Below, one piece after another: positions 1 to 8,614 of a stretch of DNA of 64,000 bases. The stretch's first letter is position 1. Each line of letters opens with the position of its first letter. This stretch comes from Vibrio sp. S17_S38 (GTDB lineage: Bacteria; Pseudomonadota; Gammaproteobacteria; Enterobacterales; Vibrionaceae), in contig NZ_JAAUWW010000001.1 in the NCBI RefSeq assembly GCF_014694375.1, forward strand, positions 186,001 to 250,000. Direction: 5' to 3'. The notes under the pieces are model-generated. The model made no database searches and was not told where the DNA came from. It saw only the letters and a list, made by a program, of their open reading frames with translations. The translations under genes were made by a program, and so were the position numbers.

Positions 1-290
1 TTAACATAGGCAATAAAACGGCCTTGTGGCTCTTGAGTAATATCCGGCCTACCTGACGATGAAATAGGTAAATTAACTATCTCAATGCGAGATTTATCTT
101 TCAGGTTTGTGACCTTAGAAATCACGCCTCCCATGCGAACGTCAATAACGCTATCCGGAGAGGTATTGACCCATTGCTGATAGTTATCCATCACCTCAGC
201 ATTACGATTCGCCGAAGCCAGATCATCAGGCAAGCTAGAACAAGCTGTTAACCAAAATAAACAACCAATCAGGATCAATATACGTTTCAT
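1..290 (-). CDS. Slp-family outer membrane lipoprotein (C-terminus beyond window)
   Basis: The ATG at 290 opens a frame that runs to the window edge, so about 96 N-terminal residues are visible. It starts MKRILILIGCLFWLTAC, a lipoprotein signal peptide whose lipobox LTAC is followed by SSLPDD. The mature part contains SVIDVRMGGVISKV and a run matching IEIVNLPISSSGRPD, which resembles the Slp/YeaY starvation lipoprotein family. Serine at +2 after the lipid cysteine predicts outer-membrane sorting. It lies 38 bp downstream of tsaB on the same strand, an arrangement I associate with other vibrios. The family assignment rests on motif memory and the N-terminal part only; the cellular role of Slp proteins is poorly defined. 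Confidence 0.75.
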   Translation of the reverse strand, partial: MKRILILIGCLFWLTACSSLPDDLASANRNAEVMDNYQQWVNTSPDSVIDVRMGGVISKVTNLKDKSRIEIVNLPISSSGRPDITQEPQGRFIAYV

Positions 291-328
291 TGCTTTCTCC
301 GCCGGTTTACACAATTCATTCAAATAAA

Positions 329-1045
329 CTATTCTCGACCTGGCAACTTTTTCCAAGTCACTTTATCTCGTAAATAAGTTGGGCTAGCCTGTTCGGCGTC
401 AACGGTATTACCTTTACTCCATTCAAACTGTGCTAAAAAGGCAATATCTTGCGCTTCGGGATAAAATACATCTCCTTGAGACAGCGTAAGCGGCAAAGAA
501 TTCAACGCATCTTCATACGCAGCCCAACCTGTACCCGCTTGTGTCCAGCACCCATCCGTAACGGTGAGGTGTGATGACAATTCACTTGGTGGGATCACAC
601 ATTCTGCTTGCCCATTATCAATGGCTATTGCGCGCCATTGACCATCTGCTTCACGTTGATATTGTCCCCAGTAAATCTCACTCATGCGGGCATCAATAGC
701 CGCCACAACCTGCTTAGATTTATGCACACGATAACTCGCCTGAGCCATAGCCGCTAACGTCGAAATACCAATCATAGGGAGCTCAGCCCCAAACGATAAA
801 CCTTGCGCAATACCAATACCAATGCGAACACCGGTAAAACTACCCGGCCCACGTCCAAACGCTAACGCATCTAAATCTTGCAAGCTCACATCTGCTTCTT
901 TTAGAACTTCATCCACCATCGGTAAAATCTTTTTGGTGTGATCTCGCGGAGCAATTTCACTGCGAGTATAAAGTTGATCATTCACCATTAATGCAACAGA
1001 GCAATTTTCTGTTGATGTATCTAGGGCAAGAATTTTTGCGCTCAT
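329..1045 (-). CDS. tsaB: tRNA threonylcarbamoyladenosine biosynthesis protein TsaB
   Basis: TsaB is the ASKHA-fold partner of TsaD and TsaE in the complex that transfers threonylcarbamoyl to A37 of ANN-decoding tRNAs in the cytoplasm. The 238-residue product starts [19 protein letters not shown], the N-terminal ATPase-like strand typical of YeaZ, and has [18 protein letters not shown] near residue 70, the most conserved family motif. The frame extends 11 codons upstream of this Met, but the family normally begins a few residues before LALDTST, so ATG 1045 is preferred. It precedes the slp-like gene on the same strand. Confidence 0.95.
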   Translation of the reverse strand: MSAKILALDTSTENCSVALMVNDQLYTRSEIAPRDHTKKILPMVDEVLKEADVSLQDLDALAFGRGPGSFTGVRIGIGIAQGLSFGAELPMIGISTLAAMAQASYRVHKSKQVVAAIDARMSEIYWGQYQREADGQWRAIAIDNGQAECVIPPSELSSHLTVTDGCWTQAGTGWAAYEDALNSLPLTLSQGDVFYPEAQDIAFLAQFEWSKGNTVDAEQASPTYLRDKVTWKKLPGRE

Positions 1046-1246
1046 GTCAGCCTCAAGCTTGTTTATTTTTACACCCATATATTGGGAATATAATTTGTTT
1101 TAGAAAATTGAAAATGGTTACTATTTTTAATATCAAACTAATAGTTAGCATAAAGCCAACAGCGAGTATCAAATCAATAATGGGCATAAAAACGACTATT
1201 GATAATAAAAACAACAATTGGTAGTAAAGCTACTGTTGCAATAAAG
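1046..1246. other. yoaA-tsaB intergenic region
   Basis: About 200 bp of AT-rich sequence. A 12-base unit TAAAGCTACTGT occurs twice, near 1224 and 1242, directly after the yoaA stop in the minus orientation. I see no convincing terminator or small gene. An open frame entering here from inside tsaB on the plus strand has simple repetitive composition and no ribosome binding site. Confidence 0.5.
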
Positions 1247-3163
1247 CTACTGTGATAATAAAAACTTCGAAACTTTATCGAGATCTCTCGTTCTGGGAAT
1301 AGGCGGCAGACTTTGTAAAAACACACCACCATAATCACGAGTCACTAATCGATTATCACAGATGATCAGCACCCCTTTATCTGTTTCGTCTCGAATTAAC
1401 CGCCCCACACCTTGCTTTAAGGTAATAACCGCATCTGGCAATTGAACCTCAGCAAAAGGCTCACCTCCTTTTAGGCGGCAATCTTCAATTCGAGCTTTTA
1501 ATAATGGATCATCAGGAGCAGTAAACGGTAATTTGTCGATAATAACACAGCTTAAAGCATCGCCTCTAACATCAATGCCTTCCCAAAATGCGCCGGTTGC
1601 CACCAAGACGGCATTACCTAACGCCATAAATTCATTCAGCAATTTTTGCTTACTGGTTTCACCTTGTACCAATACCGGTAAATCTAACGACTGACGAAAT
1701 AAATCCGCTAATTGCCGCATCATTTTATGAGAAGTGCATAAGAAGAAACAACGCCCATTATTAACTTGGATCACTGGAGCTAACATTGCCGCTAACGTTT
1801 CAGACAAACCGACACTATTTGGTTCGGGTAAATAACGTGGTACACAAAGCAAAGCTTGGTTCGGATAATCAAATGGACTTGGTAGAGTAAACTGCTTTTT
1901 AGGCACGATACCAAGGCGCTTGGTAAAATGACTAAAATCATCTTTAACTGCCAAGGTAGCTGACGTAAAAATCCAACTGCCTTGTTTAAGCTCAATCTGC
2001 TCTTGAAATTTATCCGCAACCGACAACGGCGTAATATGCAAAGTAAAGTGACGAGGTGAACATTCATACCAATACGAGTAACCAGTAATGCTAGTATCAC
2101 ACACGCGTAGTAAACGATTTTTGATCATATGAGCACGATCATAAGCCGCATCTAATAATTGACTACGCCCTAAAGCAATTTTCAAAACTTGTAACGCTAA
2201 ATCAAGTGCATCATGTAGGCGTTCAATTTCACGTACCACCGCTGCCGATTTAATCGCTTCACGCCAGTTACCACGCATTTGCGCATTGGTTTCACCCAAA
2301 ATAATGCGTAAATCCATAAAAGTTTGTGTCAGCTTTACTGCGATTTTTTGCAATTGGCGCATATCTTTTGCTTCAGTGCGATAACCAATTTCAATATCTT
2401 TTGCTAGCTCTTGCATTTGCCGGCTTGAAATTGATTGACCAAAATACTGACTTGCAATATCAGGAAGTTGATGTGCTTCATCAAAGATAAATACTTCGGC
2501 TTCTGGAATAAGCTCTCCAAAGCCTGTTTCTTTAATCGCGAGATCCGCCAGAAATAAATGATGGTTCACGACGACAATATCGGCATCCATCGCTTTTTTG
2601 CGTGCTTTCAACACAAAGCAATCTTGATAACTTGGGCACTCTTTTCCTAAGCAATTATCATTGGTGGATGTGATATTGGCGATCACAGGGCTGTCTTCTG
2701 CAATGTCATCACACTCGCCCAAATCGCCACTTTTACTCGCTGAAGACCAAGAACGAACCTTCACTAATTGAGTGAGTAGTTCAGGATCGGCTTCATTAGT
2801 ATGACTTTCTACCAATTGACGACTTAATCGATCTAAGCAGAGGTAATTAGATCGGCCTTTTAATAACGCGACGTAACCCATAAAACCCAATGCATCGACC
2901 ATTTTAGGTAAATCACGATGGAAGAGTTGTTCTTGTAAATTTTTAGAGCCGGTACTGATGATGACTTTTTTACCACTTAATAAAGCTGGCACTAAATACG
3001 CAAAAGTTTTTCCTGTTCCTGTTCCTGCTTCCACCACTAATTGGTGCTGATGATCAATCGCATCTTGCACCGCTTGCGCCATATCAATTTGCGGCTGTCT
3101 TGGCTGAAATCCAGAAATGGCTTTACCGAGTGCGCCGGAAGCAGAAAAAGTCTTGGCTATCAT
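1247..3163 (-). CDS. yoaA: ATP-dependent helicase YoaA (DinG/XPD family)
   Basis: Superfamily 2 helicase of the iron-sulfur XPD/DinG group. YoaA in Escherichia coli acts with the polymerase chi subunit HolC in repair of replication-blocking damage. The 638-residue product shows Walker A AGTGTGKT near residue 46, a DEAH box (FDEAHQLPD) near residue 230, and a C-terminal QGVGRLIR motif VI. Four cysteines in SNYLCLDRL and NCLGKECPSYQDC fit the [4Fe-4S] ligands of this family. An in-frame GTG lies one codon upstream; ATG 3163 is the simpler start. It is upstream of tsaB on the same strand with a gap of about 200 bp. Confidence 0.93.
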   Translation of the reverse strand: MIAKTFSASGALGKAISGFQPRQPQIDMAQAVQDAIDHQHQLVVEAGTGTGKTFAYLVPALLSGKKVIISTGSKNLQEQLFHRDLPKMVDALGFMGYVALLKGRSNYLCLDRLSRQLVESHTNEADPELLTQLVKVRSWSSASKSGDLGECDDIAEDSPVIANITSTNDNCLGKECPSYQDCFVLKARKKAMDADIVVVNHHLFLADLAIKETGFGELIPEAEVFIFDEAHQLPDIASQYFGQSISSRQMQELAKDIEIGYRTEAKDMRQLQKIAVKLTQTFMDLRIILGETNAQMRGNWREAIKSAAVVREIERLHDALDLALQVLKIALGRSQLLDAAYDRAHMIKNRLLRVCDTSITGYSYWYECSPRHFTLHITPLSVADKFQEQIELKQGSWIFTSATLAVKDDFSHFTKRLGIVPKKQFTLPSPFDYPNQALLCVPRYLPEPNSVGLSETLAAMLAPVIQVNNGRCFFLCTSHKMMRQLADLFRQSLDLPVLVQGETSKQKLLNEFMALGNAVLVATGAFWEGIDVRGDALSCVIIDKLPFTAPDDPLLKARIEDCRLKGGEPFAEVQLPDAVITLKQGVGRLIRDETDKGVLIICDNRLVTRDYGGVFLQSLPPIPRTRDLDKVSKFLLSQ

Positions 3164-3328
3164 CACATCATTCTTAAAAAATAAATTAGATGAATTATGG
3201 CAGTTTTAGACCTGAGGGGAAATGGATGAGTTTAAGACGACTCGAATAAATTCAATCTAAGCACTGAACCGCTTGCCTAAAATTTCAATGACCGTTAGAT
3301 TGTCAGCATGTGATCTATATTCAGTTTT

Positions 3329-3371
3329 ATACCCAAAATCATGGAGCAACCGCTTTAAACACTATGGGTAT
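3329..3371. repeat. Short relic of a repeat with ERIC-like ends
   Basis: A 43-bp segment begins ATACCCAAAATCATGGAGCA and ends ATGGGTAT. The left end resembles the left end of the complete element at 8501-8614 (ATACCCAAAGTAATTGAAGT), and ATACCCA/TGGGTAT form the terminal inverted repeat. The core is missing. It sits just upstream of purU and could influence that promoter. Confidence 0.5.
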
Positions 3372-3392
3372 AGTTAATTTTTGGAAATATGT

Positions 3393-4235
3393 ATGTCAAC
3401 CACCGAACGAAAAACCCTTCTGACTCATTGTAGTGATGAATATGGCTTAATCGCGAAAATCACCAATATCTGTTATCAGCACAAACTTAATATTATTCAC
3501 AATAATGAATTTGTGGATAACGCCAGTGGCCACTTTTTCATGCGTACAGAATTAGAAGGCACCTTCCATGATGACGAATTACTAGCAGATTTAGATCAAG
3601 CCTTACCCATTAACAGCAAACGCTCACTGATCAGCTCTTCACGTAAAAAAATCGTAATTATGGTGACCAAAGAAGCACACTGTTTAGGTGATATTCTCAT
3701 GAAAGCCTACGATGGCAGCTTAGATGTAGACATTGCCGCTGTGGTTGGAAATTACGACAAGCTACAAACCTTAACCGAACGTTTTGATATTCCGTATCAT
3801 CATATTTCGCATGAAGGGCTAACTCGCGAAGAGCATGAAGAAAAAATGCTGGATGTAATTAAATCGTACGATCCACGCTATGTGGTATTGGCGAAATATA
3901 TGCGGGTATTAACCGCCAATTTCGTGGCTCAGTTTCCGCATAAAATCATCAACATTCACCACAGTTTTTTGCCTGCTTTCATTGGTGCAAAACCGTACCA
4001 ACAAGCCTTTGATCGTGGCGTAAAAATCATTGGCGCAACCGCGCACTTTGTCACCAACGATCTCGATGAAGGTCCAATCATTAAGCAAGACGTGATCCCG
4101 GTTGATCATAACTTTAGTGCCAATGATATGGCTCAAGCGGGTCGTGATGTTGAAAAGAGTGTATTAAGTAAAGCGCTAAACAAAGTAGTGAATGACCATG
4201 TCTTTGTTTATGGCAATAAGACGGTAATTTTGTAA
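3393..4235 (+). CDS. purU: Formyltetrahydrofolate deformylase PurU
   Basis: Hydrolyses 10-formyltetrahydrofolate to formate and tetrahydrofolate, balancing the one-carbon pool and feeding formate to PurT. The 280-residue product equals the usual family length. Residues 1-85 form an ACT-like regulatory domain (TLLTHCSDEYGLIAKITNIC). The C-terminal formyltransferase fold carries the Asn-His-Asp set: NIHHSFLPAF and GATAHFVTNDLDEGPII. A TTG 12 bases upstream is in frame, but GGA at 3383-3385 is correctly spaced for ATG 3393. It is followed by a hairpin shared with the convergent pilV. Confidence 0.95.
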   Translation: MSTTERKTLLTHCSDEYGLIAKITNICYQHKLNIIHNNEFVDNASGHFFMRTELEGTFHDDELLADLDQALPINSKRSLISSSRKKIVIMVTKEAHCLGDILMKAYDGSLDVDIAAVVGNYDKLQTLTERFDIPYHHISHEGLTREEHEEKMLDVIKSYDPRYVVLAKYMRVLTANFVAQFPHKIINIHHSFLPAFIGAKPYQQAFDRGVKIIGATAHFVTNDLDEGPIIKQDVIPVDHNFSANDMAQAGRDVEKSVLSKALNKVVNDHVFVYGNKTVIL

Positions 4236-4250
4236 GTAATAACTACCCAC

Positions 4251-4294
4251 GATCAAAAAGAGACAGCGAAGTATTAAGCTGCCTCTTTTTGATC
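4251..4294. terminator. Bidirectional terminator between purU and pilV
   Basis: GATCAAAAAGAG and CTCTTTTTGATC flank a GACAGC/GCTGCC inner stem with one mismatch and a 10-base loop. The T-rich arm works in both directions, as expected between convergent genes. Confidence 0.8.
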
Positions 4295-4309
4295 TAGAAA
4301 TATAAATGT

Positions 4310-4774
4310 CTAATTATCGAACTCATTGTATTTGGACAGCATAGTTTTAAGTTGAAGACTTTGGAGTTCATTTCGACGATCATTCCAACTGCTGGTTACT
4401 TCGATAGTTTTTAAGGATCCAGATAATACAACCAGTGGCGCTGACCATCGAACAAGATAATCAGGATCTCCTGCCACTAAATTGCAACTCCCCCCACTTA
4501 CCGCAAAAGAAACCGAATGAGTCCCTGAGACCATCTCACAACCCGATTGGATATCATCAAATTTGATAGTTCCGCTGGCACCGCTAATCGAGCGAGTACG
4601 AAATAATTCTAGCTTAGCTTCAGCAAGATGTAGAGCTCGTATGCTGTGAAGTGCGTAATCCGATTGGCGTTCCATATAGCTTTGCAGTTTCATTAATCCA
4701 AGAACACCGAATACGAGAACAGCAAATGCAATCATCACTTCGAGAAGGCTAAAACCTTGTTGTTTAGAAGTCAT
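4310..4774 (-). CDS. pilV: Type IV pilus minor pilin PilV
   Basis: 154-residue prepilin-like protein. It starts MTSKQQGFSLLEVMIAFAV: a six-residue leader, the prepilin peptidase site G|F and Glu5, followed by a hydrophobic helix, with NEFDN at the end. PilV-type minor pilins help prime pilus assembly at the inner membrane. The start overlaps the end of pilX by 11 bp, so the genes are translationally linked in the order fimT-pilW-pilX-pilV. In Vibrio cholerae the equivalent cluster serves the chitin-regulated competence pilus; that role is inferred here from gene order. Confidence 0.88.
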   Translation of the reverse strand: MTSKQQGFSLLEVMIAFAVLVFGVLGLMKLQSYMERQSDYALHSIRALHLAEAKLELFRTRSISGASGTIKFDDIQSGCEMVSGTHSVSFAVSGGSCNLVAGDPDYLVRWSAPLVVLSGSLKTIEVTSSWNDRRNELQSLQLKTMLSKYNEFDN

Positions 4775-6044
4775 GCCAAGATCCTTTTATCCACTCTATT
4801 TTTCTTAGCTTTTTTAAAGCATTTTCCACAACATCTCGATTGTAACGAAATTGCATTGATGAACCAAAAACAGCATATTTTCCAGGAGTATCCATTACAT
4901 ATCCCCCCAAAGGAACAAATGCCCCTGATTGGTAGTACATCGTTTTATCTAAAGGAATGGATCCTACAATAAAGGGAGTTGGGTTACCTTGGTAAGATAA
5001 CATGGTGTTCCATATCATCGAGCTAGGTGTAAAAGCAGTAGGAGTGGATTCGAAGTGATAGATCATACCGGGGAATTCGTGAGCACCTTTAACTGAGAAA
5101 ATCCCATCTTGTATCACTAACACAACACCATCAATTGTAGAATTCGAATCAATTGCGATCTCAATTTTATCCAAATCATTTCTGCTTGTGCCATCATTTG
5201 CCAACTCACAGCTACCATATATCCAAATTAAATCTTTACCAGAATTAATCTTATTAACGATTTGATCAGCACAGTTAGATATATATTGTGATGCTATAGG
5301 TAAAACACCAGCACTCGGTTTTTTGTTGCCTAAACTAGAAGGAATACGAGTAAAACTCTCATCATACATGATATCCATCCAATCACTTCTTGGGGTTCCA
5401 AACAGATCTTCAAATGGTTCTAAATCAACATCTTGAAAAAAATCATCTTTCGTTGCCAAAGCACTATTTGTTGATGAGGTGTAATGATCTGAAGAACAAG
5501 ATTGAGAAGAAGGAAAACCTATATAAGGCGGATTCGACACATCAAATTGACTATTGACCATAGTGCCAAATAGTCCAAATATATTTTTATATCGAATTGC
5601 CATACATTGCCATTCATCTGGATCTGTCGATGCTTGCCCAGGATCGGGAAAGAAAGAAAACGAACCATATAAATACAAATTTGCAGATGACTGAATTGCT
5701 CCTGAACCTCTTTCCGTTGGCATTTTAACGGCTTTTTTAATATTTACATGCCCACTTTTAGCATTAAGAATTAATGGAGTTCCTAAAATTGCATTAACAC
5801 TTACCGGTCCCCAATTAGAACAATTATTAAAATTACTTGGCACAATCTTTAAATCTTGAATATTCGCAAAAGCACACTCCAATCCCCCTTCCGCAGCCCA
5901 ATGATTTTGGCGAGCGATAACCTCATTCTGGGCTCGCTTAGCTTGGAAAAATACATTTTTATAAGAGGCTAATGAAAGCACTAGGATCGCCACTAACAAT
6001 AATGCGGTAATCAATAAGGTTATTGCTCCCTGCTGATCTCTCAT
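4764..6044 (-). CDS. pilX: Type IV pilus assembly protein of the PilX type (large)
   Basis: 426-residue protein with an N-terminal prepilin-like leader MRDQQG followed by AITLLITALLLVAILVLSLA. Glu5 is absent, as in PilX/GspK-type minor pilins. The long C-terminal domain has several Cys (CANNC-like spacing is not evident) and no motif I recognise. It is much larger than the classic PilX of about 200 residues. The frame extends to a TTG at 6053, but the ATG at 6044 overlaps the pilW stop as TAATG, so I chose it. Position between pilW and pilV supports the call; direct sequence similarity is weak. Confidence 0.75.
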   Translation of the reverse strand: MRDQQGAITLLITALLLVAILVLSLASYKNVFFQAKRAQNEVIARQNHWAAEGGLECAFANIQDLKIVPSNFNNCSNWGPVSVNAILGTPLILNAKSGHVNIKKAVKMPTERGSGAIQSSANLYLYGSFSFFPDPGQASTDPDEWQCMAIRYKNIFGLFGTMVNSQFDVSNPPYIGFPSSQSCSSDHYTSSTNSALATKDDFFQDVDLEPFEDLFGTPRSDWMDIMYDESFTRIPSSLGNKKPSAGVLPIASQYISNCADQIVNKINSGKDLIWIYGSCELANDGTSRNDLDKIEIAIDSNSTIDGVVLVIQDGIFSVKGAHEFPGMIYHFESTPTAFTPSSMIWNTMLSYQGNPTPFIVGSIPLDKTMYYQSGAFVPLGGYVMDTPGKYAVFGSSMQFRYNRDVVENALKKLRKIEWIKGSWHDF

Positions 6045-6643
6045 TACTTCCAATTCCTTTGCTTAATTTTCGTTATCATGGTTTGTTCATAGTTATCGTT
6101 CATGTTTGGTGCGTTCGCGAGAGCTGCCTTCATGGTAATAGTGATATAAGCTGAACTAACACTGTTGCCTAACGGTACTTCCTTCACAGAGAATCCCGTT
6201 AACACCACTCGCTGCTCATCCATTAAAGACATATTCGAACATATTGGAATAACCGCCACTACGGAGCTGGCAGGTGCAGCACACAAGGTTAATTCTCCCG
6301 TGCTAACATCACCAATAAACTTGGTGTACATGTACTTATTCGAAATCAACGGCTCTGTTCTATAGGCATAAGCTAAACTCGAAGACGTTGTTGATATCAC
6401 ACTGCTTGCACCCGACAAAATCAACGAATTGCCATTGTTGCCGTTATAACCTGCGCGCTGCATGTCTTCTTTCATATAGCGCATTGCATCGCTCATATTT
6501 TGTAAAACCAATAAACGCATGCTGCGGTCAGTCGCCAGTTTTTGTCCTGAAATAAAGATGCTACCCACGGCGATAATCGCTAAAATACCAATCGTTGAAG
6601 CGATCAGCATTTCAACTAACGACACCCCTTTTTGATACTTCAT
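6044..6643 (-). CDS. pilW: Type IV pilus minor pilin PilW
   Basis: 199-residue prepilin starting MKYQKGVSLVEMLIASTIG: leader MKYQKG, cleavage before Val, Glu5, then the hydrophobic helix and a C-terminal globular domain with conserved MRYMKEDMQRAGYNG, typical of PilW. The reading frame is open further upstream to 6691, but those starts would overlap fimT by about 40 bp and place 16 extra residues before a normal-length leader. ATG 6643 lies four bases after the fimT stop. Part of the fimT-pilW-pilX-pilV operon. Confidence 0.85.
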   Translation of the reverse strand: MKYQKGVSLVEMLIASTIGILAIIAVGSIFISGQKLATDRSMRLLVLQNMSDAMRYMKEDMQRAGYNGNNGNSLILSGASSVISTTSSSLAYAYRTEPLISNKYMYTKFIGDVSTGELTLCAAPASSVVAVIPICSNMSLMDEQRVVLTGFSVKEVPLGNSVSSAYITITMKAALANAPNMNDNYEQTMITKIKQRNWK

Positions 6644-6647
6644 TAGA

Positions 6648-7199
6648 CTAATTGCACTTCGGATAGCCATAATATTCTCCGTCCTCCCCACAAATTTTCA
6701 CTCGACCGGAAAACTGTTCAAGACTGATATTTATTTGTTTTGCGCTATCCACAGAAAAATGAATCATGGCTTGAGAGGAAGATGCCGATAGTAAAACAGG
6801 CCGACCATTAACCCCATCAAGCGCTAGTGGCTGCCATTGCGAATCTGTAAAGATGGATACATTTTTAAATTCATTACCAGATAAATACATTTCAGCGCCT
6901 AATGACAATGCATTAAAGCTGGGGATGGTATCGGTATTTCTTAATGCCAATCCCCATTGTCCGCTAAGTATTGGTGAAGTGGCGCTAGAACCCGTTGGCA
7001 AAAAAATCAGGTACAACGGCTTATTCAACATCACCGCCTCTGAGCGAGCTTGAACCAAAAAACCGCTAAGCTCTTCCGCCAAACGCTGTACTTTAGCTTT
7101 TTCATTTAAATTCCCCATTGATGGTGCCGCCGCGAGCATCAAAATCACCATAACAGCGACGCTAATCAGCAACTCAATAAGCGAAAACCCTCGATCCAT
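6648..7199 (-). CDS. fimT: FimT/GspH-type minor pilin
   Basis: 183-residue prepilin. MDRGFSLIELLISVAVMVI gives a four-residue leader, the G|F cleavage site and Glu5. The body carries AEELSGFLVQARSEAVMLN, the GspH/FimT helix, and ends GRVKICGEDGEYYGYPKCN. FimT homologues bind DNA in some competence pili, through a positively charged C-terminal tail; whether this one does is untested. AGGA at about ten bases before ATG 7199 supports that start over the longer frame from 7259. First gene of the minus-strand pilin operon, divergent from the pilE-like gene. Confidence 0.85.
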   Translation of the reverse strand: MDRGFSLIELLISVAVMVILMLAAAPSMGNLNEKAKVQRLAEELSGFLVQARSEAVMLNKPLYLIFLPTGSSATSPILSGQWGLALRNTDTIPSFNALSLGAEMYLSGNEFKNVSIFTDSQWQPLALDGVNGRPVLLSASSSQAMIHFSVDSAKQINISLEQFSGRVKICGEDGEYYGYPKCN

Positions 7200-7300
7200 T
7201 CCCAAATTCCTATGCAACTGGTTACATCTTGATTTTTTTAGTTGAAGTGATGCTAACACTTAACAAGAATGGCTGACGTTAACAAAAGGAAGTTATAGAA

Positions 7301-7735
7301 ATGATTCGTAAAAATGAATGTATACAACAACCTATGCGACAAAAAGGAATGACATTGATCGAATTATTGATTGTGATCGCGATCATTGGAATACTAACGT
7401 CTATTGCTTATCCGAGTTATCAGGAACATATACTCAAAAGCCATCGCGCTACTGCGATGGCCGACATGATGAAAATACAAATAGAATTGGAATTAGATAA
7501 AAATAAGACTGGGGTTTATCATTTTTCAAGTATCGTTTCTGGGGGGACATGCCGTTTTTGTGACACCGAAGCCTCACGCTATCAACTCGAAATTGACGAC
7601 ACAGGCTCAGGTATGGACTCTTATATCATTATAGCAGTGCCCGTCGAAAGCTCGGCTCAAAATAAGGATAAATGTGGCACCCTCAGTCTCAATGCAGGCT
7701 CAGTGGGGACGGCCAGACAAGACAGCTGTTGGTAG
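7301..7735 (+). CDS. Type IV pilin-like protein (PilE family)
   Basis: 144-residue pilin with prepilin motif QKGMTLIELLIVIAIIGIL, cleavage after Gly16 and Glu at mature position 5. The C-terminal part has paired cysteines (GGTCRFC, DKCGTLSL, DSCW) that could close a D-region. The start at 7301 is chosen because AGGAAG lies seven bases upstream, giving a 16-residue leader; ATG 7334 would give a shorter leader (MRQKG) but has no visible binding site. It is divergent from fimT. It may be the PilE-like member of the minor pilin set and not the major pilin. Confidence 0.82.
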   Translation: MIRKNECIQQPMRQKGMTLIELLIVIAIIGILTSIAYPSYQEHILKSHRATAMADMMKIQIELELDKNKTGVYHFSSIVSGGTCRFCDTEASRYQLEIDDTGSGMDSYIIIAVPVESSAQNKDKCGTLSLNAGSVGTARQDSCW

Positions 7736-7765
7736 CTGAAAAGTATTTGTATTAAAAATATAAGA

Positions 7766-8362
7766 TTAACATTCGGGGTAACCATAATAATAGTGTTCCT
7801 CGTTACCATGATTGGCAATGTTGGTTCCACATACTCGTATTCGACCAGTAATATTATGAAACATAACGTTTAAACCACGAGTAGCATCGATATAAAAAGT
7901 TAATCCGCCTGCTACGCCCACTGGCTTGCCATTTATTCTATCGAACTTTATTTTCTGAAAATTGCGAATAGAAGAAATACTAATGTTTTTGTGCTGATTG
8001 CCATCGAGGAAATAAATAGCATCGTTTTTTGCGCTAGCGTAATCAATCAAAATATCGTCTTTTTGTACGCTAAACACCCAATCCCCTTTATAAATAGGGC
8101 TGTTGTTTTTTGGGACAAAATACAGCCAAGTAGCGTGATTGGTCATGACGGCTTCCATTTTTGCCATCAAAAAGACATTCATCATTTCATCCGCAAGATG
8201 GCGCATTTTATACTTTTCATGTAACCCACGAAACGATGGTGCGGCCGCCACTAATAATACCCCCATTACAACGCACATAATGACGACTTCAATTAAGGTC
8301 ATGCCCCTAACCCATTTTTTGTATTTTCTTACCGCAGACATATTAGAAATAAACACTGTCAT
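7766..8362 (-). CDS. Second FimT/GspH-like prepilin
   Basis: 198-residue protein with VRGMTLIEVVIMCVVMGVLL (prepilin site G|M, Glu5) and a GspH-like body: RHLADEMMNVFLMAKMEAVM. Its C-terminus GRIRVCG...YYYGYPEC mirrors the fimT product ending GRVKICG...YYGYPKCN, so the two are paralogues flanking the pilE-like gene. The leader is long and basic (SAVRKYKKWVRG). The frame opens at 8428; ATG 8362 follows GAGG closely and ATG 8341 has no clear binding site, so the start is uncertain. It is convergent with the pilE-like gene, ending 30 bp beyond it. Confidence 0.72.
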   Translation of the reverse strand: MTVFISNMSAVRKYKKWVRGMTLIEVVIMCVVMGVLLVAAAPSFRGLHEKYKMRHLADEMMNVFLMAKMEAVMTNHATWLYFVPKNNSPIYKGDWVFSVQKDDILIDYASAKNDAIYFLDGNQHKNISISSIRNFQKIKFDRINGKPVGVAGGLTFYIDATRGLNVMFHNITGRIRVCGTNIANHGNEEHYYYGYPEC

Positions 8363-8500
8363 AACCTCATTTACCAACCGAAATGATAAGGCTATAGCAC
8401 CATCTAATAATGAGAAAAATATCATCACGTCTAATCAGAGCAAATTCTCAATAGCAAGAATAGGAAGCATAAAAAAATAGTATGTTGTTAGACTCGACTT

Positions 8501-8614
8501 ATACCCAAAGTAATTGAAGTTGCAGTGAGGCGGCAAGCAAGTGAAGTCCCGTGAGCTTAGTTTACTAAGTGAGTGGGGAGCCAACAAAGCTGCAGCTTCA
8601 AGTAAGACGGGTAT
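8501..8614. repeat. ERIC-like (IRU) repetitive element
   Basis: 114-bp imperfect palindrome. Ends are ATACCCAAAGTAATTGAAGT and CTTCAAGTAAGACGGGTAT. The centre GTGAAGTCCCGTGAGCTTAG and CTAAGTGAGTGGGGAGC matches the two conserved blocks of the enterobacterial repetitive intergenic consensus. It lies beyond the 3' end of yecM; its right end supplies the last yecM codons (stop at 8598-8600). Such elements are non-autonomous and, when transcribed, fold into long stems affecting mRNA stability. Confidence 0.85.

Noticed and set aside
991..1224. 77-codon plus-strand frame across the tsaB start
   Set aside because: Composition is repetitive, there is no ribosome binding site, and most of it is antisense to tsaB or in a spacer.
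8139..8480. 113-codon plus-strand frame antisense to the second fimT-like gene
   Set aside because: The minus-strand frame has a prepilin signature and a paralogue; the plus-strand frame has no motif.
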